The notes under the pieces are model-generated. The model was not told the origin of the DNA and did not search any database. It saw only the letters and a list, made by a program, of their open reading frames with translations. The position numbers and the translations under genes are program-made. Shown piece after piece: positions 1 through 9,118 of a stretch of DNA of 64,000 nt (its first letter is position 1; the number at the start of each line of letters is the position of its first letter). This stretch comes from Salinibaculum sp. SYNS191 (GTDB taxonomy: Archaea; Halobacteriota; Halobacteria; Halobacteriales; Haloarculaceae), in contig NZ_CP147838.1 of the NCBI RefSeq assembly GCF_037338445.1, positions 1,302,001 through 1,366,000 on the forward strand, in the 5' to 3' direction.

Positions 1-318
1 GGACAGCTCCGAGACCACGTCGTAGACCTTGCGCCGGTTGCTCCAGGCGCGCTGTTCGACGACCGACCGGTCCTGCAGGTCTGTCAGGTCGGCACCGGAG
101 ACGAACGTGCCGGTGTCGGCGGACCCGGTGAGGACCACCGCGCGGACGTCGGAGTCGTCGAGCGCGTCCAGCACCGCCTTCAGTTCGTCGCGTAGCTGGT
201 CGTTCATCGCGTTGCGCGCCTCCGGTCTGTCGATGACGACGGTCGCCACGTGGTCGACCGGGTCGTCCGCTCGCAGAACAATCGTCTCACAGTCCGCTGC
301 TGTGTCTTCGGGTGTCAT
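1..318 (-). CDS. Enoyl-CoA hydratase/isomerase family protein, partial (3' end beyond window)
   Basis: The reading frame opens with ATG at 318 and runs off the left edge, so only about 106 N-terminal residues are visible. They match the crotonase fold: a short beta-rich start, the R-P-E-A-R-N-A-M segment that begins the first helix, and a T-G-S-A-x-x-G-T-F-V-S-G-A-D-L stretch corresponding to the family's CoA-binding oxyanion-hole loop (usually F-S-A-G-A-D). The family hydrates trans-2-enoyl-CoA or isomerises related CoA esters in beta-oxidation-like pathways. It is the first gene of a long acyl-CoA catabolic island, which fits. Exact substrate and C-terminal integrity cannot be judged because the gene is cut. 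Confidence 0.85.
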   Translation of the reverse strand, partial: MTPEDTAADCETIVLRADDPVDHVATVVIDRPEARNAMNDQLRDELKAVLDALDDSDVRAVVLTGSADTGTFVSGADLTDLQDRSVVEQRAWSNRRKVYDVVSELS

Positions 319-362
319 CACCTACACTCAGTCGGGGCTCCCTCAAAGAACCTTGCCCGCCG

Positions 363-836
363 TCAGCCGATGCGGGGAATCTGCCCGTAGGCGTCGTGGT
401 CGACCAGTTCGTACTCGTCGTACCCCTGCGCCTCGGATTCGAGCGTAATCGAAGCGAACTTCCAGTCGCCGTCGACCAGCCGGTAGGCGTCCGTGTAGCG
501 GCCCTGGCGCCACTCCATCCGACCGTCGTCATAGGCCATCAGCGCCTCCAGGAGCCAGGTGCCCGTGGCCGTGTCGCCGTCGACGTCGATGGTCGGGTGG
601 TGGAACAGGTGACAGGAGTAGACGAAGTTCGCGGCGATGAAGTCCTCCGCCAGTTCGCGGAGTCCGTCGTGGCCCTCGAAGGTCCCGACGCCGGCGTAGG
701 TACACGTCGCGTCGGTCGTGAACAGGTCGACGAAGTCGTCGAACCGCTGGTGGTCGATGCAGAGGCCGTACTCGTAGCGCAGTTGCTTGATGGCTTCCCG
801 GTGTTCCAGTCGCTGCACTCGCTGTTCGAGACTCAT
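363..836 (-). CDS. SnoaL-like (NTF2-fold) protein
   Basis: A 157-residue acidic protein with the typical SnoaL_4 layout: an N-terminal coiled helix rich in E-Q-R/L-E-x-R-E, then a Y-x-x-x-x-D-x-x-x-F-x-D-L-F block, followed by alternating beta strands ending in W-K-F-A-S-I. NTF2-fold proteins act as cyclases, isomerases, hydratases or ring-hydroxylase beta-like partners, so the fold does not give the reaction. It is the same family as the proteins at 9648-10106 and 11866-12273, giving three copies in 12 kb. ATG at 836 sits close to the fold's first helix, so I keep that start. Role in the neighbouring catabolic island is inferred from context only. Confidence 0.75.
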   Translation of the reverse strand: MSLEQRVQRLEHREAIKQLRYEYGLCIDHQRFDDFVDLFTTDATCTYAGVGTFEGHDGLRELAEDFIAANFVYSCHLFHHPTIDVDGDTATGTWLLEALMAYDDGRMEWRQGRYTDAYRLVDGDWKFASITLESEAQGYDEYELVDHDAYGQIPRIG

Positions 837-930
837 ACACGTCCAAGACTGTCCCTGACGACAAATGTGTTTCCCAGGGTCGACAACACGAAACAGTAAA
901 CGAGCAGGCAGGCGGGGCAGAGACGGCAGG

Positions 931-1791
931 TCAGGCGGTGCTCGCCGAGTGGATGCGCTCGACGACTTCGTCGATGTCGGTGGGGCCCCCGTTGGTGATG
1001 CGACCGGTCACCAGGTCGAGGAGGTTGAGGTCGCACAGGATGGTCCGCGTCGTCGACCGGTCGAGACCGAGTGCAGACTGCGTCTCGTACAGCGTCCGCG
1101 AGCGGCGGACGGCGTCGACGAGCGACTCCATCGAGACGCCGTCCGGCAGTCCGTAGCCGTCCGCCTCGATGGTGACCGAGTGCGCGTCGTCGCGGGCGTC
1201 CACGTCGGACTCGTCCTCGTCGTCCTCGTTCTCGTCCGAGGTCGGGTGAATCCCGTGGTTGACCATGTGTTCCCGGACCGTCGCCGGCGTGACGTCGACG
1301 CCCAGGGCCTCCGTCATCTCGGCGAAGGTGTCGTACTCCTCGTAGACCTCGGCGAGCAGGTCGTAGTTCTTGTAGTATGGAACGTCGTCCGCGCCGTCGC
1401 TCTCCTCCGACCGCTGGGTCAGCGTCTGGACGTCCGGCCGCTCCGACTCCGCCGCGTCCCGTGCGGCGGCGCTCTCGTCGTCGCCGACAGCCGACTCCTG
1501 GCCGTCCGACAGCGTCGTGGTGGCCGACTCGTCGCCGTCGACGGGAATCTCCACCACGAACGTCGTCGTCACCTGGCCGTCCTCGTCCGCCGCGTCGCAG
1601 GGACCGATTTTCACGTTCTGGTTCGTCGCGACTCCGGAGAGGTTGTTCAAGCGTACCGTGAGTTCCACGGACAGGTCGCCGCCGGAGACGAGCGAACTGC
1701 GCTGTGCTGCCACATCGAGAACAGTCATCTCCTGGGCCTCTAGTTCGTCGATGACTGTGCCTAGGTTCTGGAATGCGCTACCACGTATCAT
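931..1791 (-). CDS. Uncharacterised haloarchaeal protein with helix-turn-helix-like C-terminal half
   Basis: The product has 286 residues. The N-terminal third is beta-rich and contains L-S-V-E-L-T-V-R-L-N, the middle is an acidic low-complexity linker, and the C-terminal part holds two helical segments that look like DNA-binding helix-turn-helix units. One is the Y-D-L-L-A-E-V-Y block followed by P-A-T-V-R-E-H-M, the other is the R-S-R-T-L-Y-E-T-Q-S-A-L-G block followed by R-S-T-T-R-T-I-L. I do not recognise a named family. Its position inside the acyl-CoA island makes a transcriptional regulator plausible, but no ligand domain is identifiable. The acidic linker is typical of haloarchaeal inter-domain regions. 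Confidence 0.6.
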   Translation of the reverse strand: MIRGSAFQNLGTVIDELEAQEMTVLDVAAQRSSLVSGGDLSVELTVRLNNLSGVATNQNVKIGPCDAADEDGQVTTTFVVEIPVDGDESATTTLSDGQESAVGDDESAAARDAAESERPDVQTLTQRSEESDGADDVPYYKNYDLLAEVYEEYDTFAEMTEALGVDVTPATVREHMVNHGIHPTSDENEDDEDESDVDARDDAHSVTIEADGYGLPDGVSMESLVDAVRRSRTLYETQSALGLDRSTTRTILCDLNLLDLVTGRITNGGPTDIDEVVERIHSASTA

Positions 1792-1992
1792 AGTCTCCCC
1801 TTGACAGTCAAGACACCAGCAAGAGATAAATAGATTAGGGGACGTGGCAGCTCTCTGTAACGTTCTGGCTGGACACGCGCGGAAGCGACCTAGACGGCGA
1901 CCCCGGCCCCGAAGCGGACCCCCAGACCGGAACGCGCCGGGTGCCGGAAGGCGACCTGCACCCTGTACTGCCGGTCTGCGAGTGTGCCCCTG

Positions 1993-2409
1993 TCAGCGGT
2001 CGGGGCGGTTCTCGCGGACGAAGTCGACCATCTCGTCGATGGACGCCCCGGGCCCGAAGATGGCGTCCACGCCCAGGTCGAACAGTTCGGGCTGGTCGTC
2101 GTCGGGGATGATGCCGCCGACGACGAGCAGCGTGTCCTCCAGCGCGCCGTAGTCGTCGAGTCCGTCGACGATTTTCGGGACGAGCGTGCCGTGTGCGCCC
2201 GAGAGAATCGAGACGCCGAGGACGTCCACGTCCTCCTGGACCGCCGCCTGGACGATGGCGTCGGGGGACTGGTGCAGTCCGGAGTAGATGACTTCGAAGC
2301 CCGCGTCCCGGAAGGCGCGCGAGATGACGTGTGCCCCCCGGTCGTGGCCGTCGAGGCCGACCTTCGCAATCAAACACCGAGTGCTCCGCTGTGTCTGGTC
2401 GCCGCTCAT
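1993..2409 (-). CDS. Cobalamin B12-binding protein, methylmalonyl-CoA mutase small-subunit type
   Basis: The 138-residue protein is a stand-alone cobalamin-binding domain. It carries the D-x-H-x-x-G signature as D20-G-H22-D-R-G25, where the His is the lower axial cobalt ligand, plus the S-x-L loop (S-I-L-S-G) and the G-G motif in V-V-G-G-I-I-P. This is the small subunit or C-terminal domain of acyl-CoA mutases that interconvert branched and linear CoA thioesters. No large catalytic subunit is visible in the window, so it must pair with one encoded elsewhere. It lies 69 bp downstream of the ligase at 2479-3684 on the same strand, suggesting one transcript. Confidence 0.88.
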   Translation of the reverse strand: MSGDQTQRSTRCLIAKVGLDGHDRGAHVISRAFRDAGFEVIYSGLHQSPDAIVQAAVQEDVDVLGVSILSGAHGTLVPKIVDGLDDYGALEDTLLVVGGIIPDDDQPELFDLGVDAIFGPGASIDEMVDFVRENRPDR

Positions 2410-2478
2410 GTGCAGATTCGTCGAGGTAGAGGCTGATTATTCTACCGGTCACCCGCGCCGTGGCTCCCGGCGGTCCGG

Positions 2479-3684
2479 CTAGTATCGCTCGTCGACGACC
2501 GGCACCACGTCGCCGAGTTCGTCCACGAACTCGATGTCATCGGGGGTGATGAGCAGTTGCTCGTGGAGTTCCTCCCGGACACGCGCCGGGTCGGCCTCGC
2601 CCTCGACGGTGAGCGAGACGTGGTCGGTGTTCTCCGGCCTTGTCACCCGGAGCTGGTAGTTCGTCGAGACGCCGTCGATACCCGCGAGCACGAGCAGGAT
2701 GCCGCCGGGATAGACCTTCACGCCCTTTATCTTCAGCTGCCCGTCAGTGCGTCCGAAGACGCCTTTCGGCATCATCACGGTCGAGCCGTCGACGTGTGGA
2801 CTGGTTCCCGCTTCGAGCATGCTGAGGTCGCCGGTCCGGTACCGGAGCAGGCCGCCGGCCTCGCGGTCGACGTGTGTCAGGACCACCTCGCCGCGCTCGC
2901 CCATCGGCAACACCTCGCCGGAGTCGGGGTCGATTATCTCGGCAATCATGTAGTCGTCGATGACGTGCAGCCCCGACTCGGCGGCGCACTCGACGGAGAC
3001 GGGCCAGGCCTGCCGGAGCCCGAAGTAGTCGACGGCGCACTGGAGGTCACCGAAGGCGTCGTGGACGCGCTGGCGCTGCCCCGGGATGCTGGTGAACGGC
3101 TCGCCGCCGCCGATGAAGACGTCCAGCGCCTCGCCACCGTACTCCGCGATTTCGAGCGCGAAACTCGGATTCCCCCAGAGGATGTCCACGTCGTACTCGT
3201 CGATGGTCGCGGCCTTCTGTTCGGCCTCGCCGGGGCCGGCAGGGATGACCTCGACGCCGTTGTCCTCCAGGGCGCGATGCAGGAGATAGCCCGTGCCGAA
3301 GCCGTGGTAGCTGAGCGCGACCATCGCCCGCATCCCGGGTTCGATGCCGAGGCGGTCGAATATCTCCCCGTGGACCTCGGCGTAGCGGTCCAGGTCCCGC
3401 GGCGTCTCGAAGACCGGCAGTTGCTCGTCGCCGGCCGGCGTGAACGATATCATCGACCCGGGTTCGTACAGCGAGCCCTCCGGAGGGCGCTCGTGGACGT
3501 CGTCGAGCAGGTCCTCCGTCTTCGTAAAGGGGAGCTGCCGGAACTCCGCCCACGAAGTGACGTCGTCCGCTTCGAGTCCCGCTTCGGCGAAGACGTCGTC
3601 GTAGAGTGGGTTGTCACCGAACCGTCGCAGTTGCGCTTGCAGCGCGTCGAACGTCTCCTGGCCGTAGCACTCGTAGAGCTTCAT
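2479..3684 (-). CDS. Phenylacetate--CoA ligase family protein (PaaK-like)
   Basis: A 401-residue member of the adenylate-forming family. Recognisable features are an early ligase-like N-terminus (E-x-x-x-x-D-D-V-x-S-W-x-x-F and L-P-F-T-K), a central Y-F-G-L-R-Q region equivalent to the adenine-binding motif, Y-R-T-G-D-L containing the ATP-binding Asp, and F-G-R-T-D-G-Q-L-K-I-K-G hinge, all in the order found in PaaK. PaaK-type enzymes form CoA thioesters from aryl or alicyclic acids with ATP. It is slightly shorter than the usual 430 residues, missing part of the N-terminus. It is divergent from the AMP ligase at 3842 and co-directional with the B12-binding subunit. Confidence 0.82.
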   Translation of the reverse strand: MKLYECYGQETFDALQAQLRRFGDNPLYDDVFAEAGLEADDVTSWAEFRQLPFTKTEDLLDDVHERPPEGSLYEPGSMISFTPAGDEQLPVFETPRDLDRYAEVHGEIFDRLGIEPGMRAMVALSYHGFGTGYLLHRALEDNGVEVIPAGPGEAEQKAATIDEYDVDILWGNPSFALEIAEYGGEALDVFIGGGEPFTSIPGQRQRVHDAFGDLQCAVDYFGLRQAWPVSVECAAESGLHVIDDYMIAEIIDPDSGEVLPMGERGEVVLTHVDREAGGLLRYRTGDLSMLEAGTSPHVDGSTVMMPKGVFGRTDGQLKIKGVKVYPGGILLVLAGIDGVSTNYQLRVTRPENTDHVSLTVEGEADPARVREELHEQLLITPDDIEFVDELGDVVPVVDERY

Positions 3685-3808
3685 GCCGCATCAGTCCAGT
3701 GTCGCATGTGTACACACAGCCCGGCTTCGCCCATTAAACACTATGCAAGATTTCCGAGAGGAGCGTCTCTGACCGGACGGCGGCCCTCGCCCGGCTAGAC
3801 GGTCGTGG

Positions 3809-3817
3809 ATTATATAT
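3809..3817 (+). promoter_or_regulatory. TATA box for the acyl-CoA ligase at 3842
   Basis: An isolated A/T run (attatatat-type) lies about 25-33 bp upstream of the ATG at 3842 in otherwise GC-rich DNA. This is the normal archaeal TATA-to-start distance for a leaderless or very short-leader transcript. The site lies in the intergenic space between the divergent ligase genes. Confidence 0.6.
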
Positions 3818-3841
3818 GCTCGCCAGTCGAGTGGTACGACG

Positions 3842-5500
3842 ATGCAAACCTACGACGATTTTGCGGACTTTACGTTCGAGTGGGACGACCAGGAGGACTG
3901 GCTCCTGCCGACAGTGCTGGAGACGCAGGCCCGCGAGCGCGCCGACGAAACCTTCCTCCAGTGGGAGACGACCGACGAGACGGTGACCTTCGCCGAGACG
4001 AACCGCATCGTCAACCGGCTCGCGCACGGACTCCGCGACGCCGGCATCGGGAAGGGCGACCACGTCCTGTTGATGCTGCCGAACTCCCTGGAGTACCTCT
4101 ATCTCTGGTTCGCGCTAGCGAAGATCGGGGCGGTCGAGGTGCCCGTCAACACCAGCTACAAGGAGGGGACGCTGACCCACGTCGCGAACCTGACGGAGGC
4201 CGAGTTCGGCGTCTTCCACGACTCGTTCCTCTCGCGCGTGCTGGACGTGGAAGCGGACCTGGACTACCTGGAGCGGGTCGCCGTCCTCGGCGACGAAGCC
4301 AGCGAGGATACCGGCGACAGCGACCTCGGCGTGCTTGCCTACGACGACCTCGTCTCCGGCGACGACTCGAATCCCGACGCGGACCTGCACTTCGACGACG
4401 TGGCCTCCATCATCATGACCTCGGGGACGACAGGCCCGTCGAAGGCCATCCAGAAGACGTACTCCCACCAGTACTTCTTCTCCGAGCAGTGCCGGAACCT
4501 CGTCCAGTTGACCGACGAGGACGTCTACATGACCGGCAACCCGCTCTTTCACAGCAACGCGCAGGTGCTCGTCGTCTACCCCGCGCTCATCGCCGGCGCG
4601 ACGGTCTGTCTCTTCGAGAAGTTCTCCGCGTCGGCGTGGGTCGACCGCCTGAACGAGACCGGGGCGACGGTCTGTAACTTCCTCGGGTCGATGATGGACT
4701 TCGTCTACCAGCAACCCGAACGCGACGTCGACGACCAGAACGACCTCCGGTGTCTGTTCGCCGCGCCGACCGCCTACGGCATCCAGGATGAGTTCGAGGA
4801 ACGCTACGGCATCGAGTACACCACCGAGGTCATCGGAACGACAGAGACGTGCATGCCGGTACTCGCGCCTTACGGCGTCGAGCGACCGGAGGGGGCCGCT
4901 GGCCTGCTCCTCGACGAGTACTACGACGTCCGCCTGGTCGACCCCGAGACAGACCAGCCCGTCGAGACCGGCACGATGGGCGAGTACGCCATCCGGCCGT
5001 CGATTCCGTCCATCATGACACCGGGCTACTACGGGATGCCCGAGAAGACCGTCGACGCGATGAAGAACTGCTGGTTCCACACGGGCGACGGCCTCCGGCG
5101 CGACGAGGACGGCTGGTTCTACTTCGTCGACCGGATGGGCGATACGCTGCGCCGCCGCGGCGAGAATATCTCCACCTACGAGGTCGAGCAGCCGATTCTC
5201 GAACACCCTGCGGTGCAGGAAGTCGCCGTCGTCGGAGAAACGGCCGAGGAGGAGGGCGGCGAGGACGAGGTCAAGGCCTGGGTCGTCTTCGAGGAAGGGG
5301 CCTCGGCGAGCCCCGAGGAGCTAATCGAGTGGAGCAACGACCGGATGCCCTACTTCATGATTCCGCGGTACCTGGAGTACGTCGACGAACTCCCGAAGAC
5401 GGAAAACGAGAAGATACAGAAGGCCAAGCTCCGCGAGTGGGGCAACTCCGCGGACACGTGGGACAGAGAGGACTCCGACGTGACCATCACGAAGGACTGA
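3842..5500 (+). CDS. AMP-dependent acyl-CoA synthetase/ligase (CaiC-like)
   Basis: The 552-residue protein has the adenylate-forming enzyme motifs in order: P-loop-like T-S-G-T-T-G-P-S-K near residue 195, the Y-G/T-T-E block (V-I-G-T-T-E-T), H-T-G-D-G-L with the ATP-binding Asp, the hinge R-R-R-G-E-N-I-S, and a C-terminal K-T-E-N-E-K-I-Q-K region with the catalytic Lys. Overall architecture resembles crotonobetaine/carnitine-CoA ligases. It activates a carboxylic acid to its CoA ester via an acyl-AMP. It starts a run of plus-strand genes (ligase, TPP enzyme, RidA, alcohol dehydrogenase, thioesterase). The strong TATA box upstream supports the chosen start. The precise acid is unknown. Confidence 0.88.
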   Translation: MQTYDDFADFTFEWDDQEDWLLPTVLETQARERADETFLQWETTDETVTFAETNRIVNRLAHGLRDAGIGKGDHVLLMLPNSLEYLYLWFALAKIGAVEVPVNTSYKEGTLTHVANLTEAEFGVFHDSFLSRVLDVEADLDYLERVAVLGDEASEDTGDSDLGVLAYDDLVSGDDSNPDADLHFDDVASIIMTSGTTGPSKAIQKTYSHQYFFSEQCRNLVQLTDEDVYMTGNPLFHSNAQVLVVYPALIAGATVCLFEKFSASAWVDRLNETGATVCNFLGSMMDFVYQQPERDVDDQNDLRCLFAAPTAYGIQDEFEERYGIEYTTEVIGTTETCMPVLAPYGVERPEGAAGLLLDEYYDVRLVDPETDQPVETGTMGEYAIRPSIPSIMTPGYYGMPEKTVDAMKNCWFHTGDGLRRDEDGWFYFVDRMGDTLRRRGENISTYEVEQPILEHPAVQEVAVVGETAEEEGGEDEVKAWVVFEEGASASPEELIEWSNDRMPYFMIPRYLEYVDELPKTENEKIQKAKLREWGNSADTWDREDSDVTITKD

Positions 5501-5744
5501 GACGGGGTCGCATCCGGGGAGTCGACGGCGGCCACGGCGTCTAGGTTCGCTTTCTCACGACGTTGGCGTCAATTCCGTCGAAGGCACCGACCTAGATTGC
5601 CGCGGCCACATCCGCCGCCACCGGGGAAATCACTAAGTAGCGGCCGGGGGTTGGAGACAGTCGATACCAGTCCACTGACGAGCGTCGTGTCGACGTTGCT
5701 GTCGAGGTGTCGGTCCGGTGTGACTGGTCGAAGCCACCCCCACC

Positions 5745-7421
5745 ATGCACGTACACGACGCGATTATCCAATTTCTCGACGCACAGGACGTCGACACGGT
5801 GTTCACGCTGATGGCCGAAGACATCATGGGCCTCACGTCGACCATCGAGTCGGAGTGGGCGGCGGACATCGAAGTCGTCGAGGCGCGACACGAGCAGGCA
5901 GCGGTCGCCATGGCCGACGGCTACGCGCGGGCGTCCGGCGACATCGGCGTCGCCGCAATCGGCCGCGGGCCGGGCATCGCACAGACGGGAACGGCCATCG
6001 CTACCGCGCGCGAGAAGGGCTCGAAGGTCCTCCTGGTCGTCCCCGAGACGCCGCTGTCGGCGACGAGCGACGTCAAATCCTTCCAGCAGCAGAGCTACCT
6101 CGACACGATGGTCGGCGCTGTCGAATCGGTCAGGGACACCGGAACGCTCGTCCCCACGTTCGCCGACGTCGTTCGCCGCCTCCGGCACGAGGGCGGCCCC
6201 ATCGCCGTCCAGATTCCGTGGGACGTCATCGACGCGACGGTCGAACTGGACGACGACTGGCGGGCGGGGCCGCTGGGGTCGCCGGAGACGACGGCGGCAC
6301 CGACTCGCTGTCCGCCCCCGGAGACGGACGTCGAGGCGGCAGTCGAGGCCTACCTGGACTCTGACGCGACCGTGCCGCCGGTGGTTCTCGCTGGCGAGGG
6401 GGCCGTCGAGGCGGACGCCCGCGAGGAACTGGTCGCCGTCGCGGAGCGGACGGGCGCGCTGCTGGCGACGACGCTGCAGGCGCAGGGCTACTTCGCCGAC
6501 CACCCCTTCGGCATCGGCTTCGTGGGCACCTTCGGGACGAACCTCGCCAACGAGTTCCTCGCCCGGAGCGAGTTCGTCCTCGCCGTCGGCTGTAGCCTCA
6601 ACGAGCACACGACCGACGACGGGCGACTCGTCGCCGACGCGACGGTCGTCCACGTCGACAGCGACCCTGCGAGCATCGGTCGCTTCACGCCGGTCGACGT
6701 GCCCGTCGTCGGCGACGCGAAGGCGACGGCCGCCGCGCTGCGGGCGAAACTCGACCGACGTGACATCGACTTCGGCGACGCGTTCTGGACCGCGAACCGG
6801 AAGCGGCGAATCGCCACGACGTCGCCGTTCGACCAGCGCACCTTCCCGGAGAGGGAGGGACGTGTCGACCCGCGCGACGTGATTCCGAAGTTCGACGCAC
6901 ACCTGCCCGAGGACCGGTTGCTCGTCACCGACGGCGGCCACTTCGTCAACTGGGTCCTCGACGGCATGACCATCGCCCACCCCGACGACTACATCTGGAC
7001 CATCGACTTCGGTGCGGTGGGGATGGGACTGCCAATCGGCCTGGGCGCGGCGACGGCCGTCACCGACCGCACGCCGGTCATCGTCTGTGGCGACGCCGGC
7101 TTCACGATGACGCTCCAGGAACTGAACACGGCGGCCCGCCACGGAATGTCTACCGTCATCCTCGTGATGAACGACGACGCCCTCGGCTCCGAGTACCAGC
7201 AACTCGCCGCTCGCGACGGGTACACGGACGCCGCGCTCGTCGAGACGCCGGACATCGCCGCCGTCGCCGAGGGCTTCGGCGCGACGGGCCACACCGTGAC
7301 GGCACCCGGCGACGTGGACGACATCGCCCCCGACCTCTCGTCGCCGGAGGGGCTGGTCGTCGTCGACTGCAAGGTGAACCCGGACGTGAAACACCGGTTC
7401 TACGACTCCTTTCACGAGTAG
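5745..7421 (+). CDS. Thiamine pyrophosphate-dependent enzyme (acetolactate synthase / benzoylformate decarboxylase-like)
   Basis: The protein has 558 residues in the three-domain TPP fold. The N-terminal Pyr domain carries the catalytic Glu in R-H-E-Q-A-A near residue 48. A central Rossmann-like domain contains V-L-A-G-E-G-A. The C-terminal PP domain has the metal-binding motif starting G-D-A around residue 449 (the family usually has GDG or GDA) and closing with N-D-D about 27 residues later. Such enzymes decarboxylate 2-oxo acids or form and cleave carbon-carbon bonds. No regulatory ACT subunit is nearby, arguing against a biosynthetic acetolactate synthase. Context suggests a catabolic 2-oxoacid or acyloin step; substrate not determinable. 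Confidence 0.82.
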   Translation: MHVHDAIIQFLDAQDVDTVFTLMAEDIMGLTSTIESEWAADIEVVEARHEQAAVAMADGYARASGDIGVAAIGRGPGIAQTGTAIATAREKGSKVLLVVPETPLSATSDVKSFQQQSYLDTMVGAVESVRDTGTLVPTFADVVRRLRHEGGPIAVQIPWDVIDATVELDDDWRAGPLGSPETTAAPTRCPPPETDVEAAVEAYLDSDATVPPVVLAGEGAVEADAREELVAVAERTGALLATTLQAQGYFADHPFGIGFVGTFGTNLANEFLARSEFVLAVGCSLNEHTTDDGRLVADATVVHVDSDPASIGRFTPVDVPVVGDAKATAAALRAKLDRRDIDFGDAFWTANRKRRIATTSPFDQRTFPEREGRVDPRDVIPKFDAHLPEDRLLVTDGGHFVNWVLDGMTIAHPDDYIWTIDFGAVGMGLPIGLGAATAVTDRTPVIVCGDAGFTMTLQELNTAARHGMSTVILVMNDDALGSEYQQLAARDGYTDAALVETPDIAAVAEGFGATGHTVTAPGDVDDIAPDLSSPEGLVVVDCKVNPDVKHRFYDSFHE

Positions 7422-7583
7422 GGAGCGTCACGTACAGCGGTCACGAGCCGTAGGGCCGTCACGCACAACGGGTGACACAGCGCGGGCGGGTCGCCCGGTC
7501 GGCACCGAGCGTCGTCGACAGTAACAGTGTGCCACGGTGACGATGACCAGCAACGTTTTGGGCTCGCTCCGAAATGAGGTAGT

Positions 7584-7976
7584 ATGGAGCATCGACACAT
7601 CAATCCAGAGTCAGCACCGGACTCGACCGAACACGGCTACAGCCACGCGATCGTCGCCGACGGAACGTTCTACATCTCCGGGCAGGTCGGGATGGACGGC
7701 GACCGGAACCTCGCCGGCGAGGACATCACCTCCCAGACGCGACAGGCCTTCGACAACGTCGAGGCGATTCTGGCCGAAATCGACCGCGACCTGAACGACG
7801 TGGTGAAGGTCAAGGCACACATCGTCGACCCCCACGACCGCTTCGCGGACTACAACGAGGTCTATCAGGAGCGGTTCGCCGCGCCGTATCCCTGCCACAC
7901 CGTGCTGGGCGTCGAGCAACTGGCGGGGCCGGAGTACCTCGTCGAGATAGAGGTCGACGTCCCCGTGGAGGACTAG
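7584..7976 (+). CDS. RidA/YjgF/Rid family protein
   Basis: A 130-residue single-domain Rid protein. It shows the F-Y-I-S-G-Q-V-G-M-D-G strand, a T-R-Q-A-F-D-N-V-E-A-I-L helix, V-V-K-V-K-A-H-I, and the end of the fold V-E-I-E-V. The Arg of the canonical catalytic P-x-R-x motif is not obvious: the equivalent region reads Y-P-C-H-T-V-L-G, so it may belong to a Rid subfamily lacking enamine deaminase activity. Rid proteins hydrolyse reactive enamines/imines or act in ring-degradation pathways. It lies between the TPP enzyme and the alcohol dehydrogenase on the same strand, with a 38-bp gap to the latter. Confidence 0.85.
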   Translation: MEHRHINPESAPDSTEHGYSHAIVADGTFYISGQVGMDGDRNLAGEDITSQTRQAFDNVEAILAEIDRDLNDVVKVKAHIVDPHDRFADYNEVYQERFAAPYPCHTVLGVEQLAGPEYLVEIEVDVPVED

Positions 7977-8014
7977 ATGCCGGTGGCTGTGCGCCGGCGG
8001 CGGGAGGGGCGTCG

Positions 8015-9118
8015 ATGACGACGACGCGCGCCGCCGTCCAGACGGCCGCGGAGGAACTCGAACTGCGCGACCTGGACGTGCCCGACAGCGTGAGCGGCGG
8101 CGAGGCGCTGGTCCGCGTCGAGGGCTGTGGTATCTGCGGTGCCGACTACGAGCGGTACGTCGGCGAGATGGACGACAGCGGCCTCTTCGAGTACCCCGTC
8201 GTCCTGGGCCACGAACCCGTCGGCGTCGTCGAGGAGATCGGTGCCGACGCCGGCGACCGATGGGGCGTCGACGCGGGCGACCGCATCGCAATCGAGCCGT
8301 TCGCGCCGTGTGGCGTCTGCGAACACTGTACCCGCGGCGAGTACACCATCTGCGACCAGCGGTTCATCTACGGGACGACTTCGCTGTCCGTCGGTGCGGG
8401 CATCTGGGGCGGCTTCGCCGAGCAAATGCTCTTGCGACCGGGAACGGTCGTTCATCAGCTCTCCCACGACGTCTCCGTCGAAGATGCCACATTCTTCAAC
8501 CCCCTCGGTGCGGGGTTCGAGTGGGTCTGTCGCGCGGGCGGGGCAGAGGTCGGTGATTCGGTGCTCGTCATGGGGCCGGGCCAGCGCGGCCTCTCGGCGG
8601 TCATCGCCGCCGCGGAGTCGGGCTGTGGCCCCATCGTCTCGTCGGGGCTGGCAGCCGACGCCGAGCGACTCGCTATCGCCGACGCTTTCGGCGCGACCCA
8701 CACCGTCGACGTTGCGACCGAGTCGCTCGTCGACCGCATCGACGACATCACCGACGGTCGCGGCGTCGACGTCGTCGTCGATACGACCCCCGGCGCGACG
8801 GAGGCGGTGGTGGACGCCATCGAGGCCGTCCGACCGGGTGGAACCGTCGTCCTCGCAGGGACGAAAGGAATGCGGGAAGTCGAGGGGTTCGTCTCCGACA
8901 AAGTCGTCTTCGACAACGTCAGCATCGAGGGAACCCTCGGCACGCGCGCCTGGTCCTTCGAGCGAGCCATCGACGTCATCGAGTCCGGCCGGTACGACCT
9001 CGACCGGCTTCACTCCCACACGCTCGGTCTCGCCGACCTCGAACGAGCGATACAGCTCCAGGGCGGCGACGCCGACGAGGATGCGTTTCACATAACCATT
9101 ACACCGAACGATGACTGA
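8015..9118 (+). CDS. Zinc-binding alcohol dehydrogenase (MDR superfamily)
   Basis: The 367-residue protein has the medium-chain dehydrogenase layout. The catalytic zinc ligands lie in G-C-G-I-C-G-A-D and G-H-E-P, the structural zinc site is C-G-V-C-E-H-C-T-R-G-E-Y-T-I-C with four cysteines, and the Rossmann nucleotide motif appears as V-M-G-P-G-Q-R-G-L. The motif reads G-P-G-x-x-G rather than GxGxxG, still consistent with NAD(P) binding. It oxidises an alcohol or reduces an aldehyde/ketone. The stop overlaps the ATG of the thioesterase at 9111 by 8 bp, so the two genes are translationally coupled. Confidence 0.88.
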   Translation: MTTTRAAVQTAAEELELRDLDVPDSVSGGEALVRVEGCGICGADYERYVGEMDDSGLFEYPVVLGHEPVGVVEEIGADAGDRWGVDAGDRIAIEPFAPCGVCEHCTRGEYTICDQRFIYGTTSLSVGAGIWGGFAEQMLLRPGTVVHQLSHDVSVEDATFFNPLGAGFEWVCRAGGAEVGDSVLVMGPGQRGLSAVIAAAESGCGPIVSSGLAADAERLAIADAFGATHTVDVATESLVDRIDDITDGRGVDVVVDTTPGATEAVVDAIEAVRPGGTVVLAGTKGMREVEGFVSDKVVFDNVSIEGTLGTRAWSFERAIDVIESGRYDLDRLHSHTLGLADLERAIQLQGGDADEDAFHITITPNDD

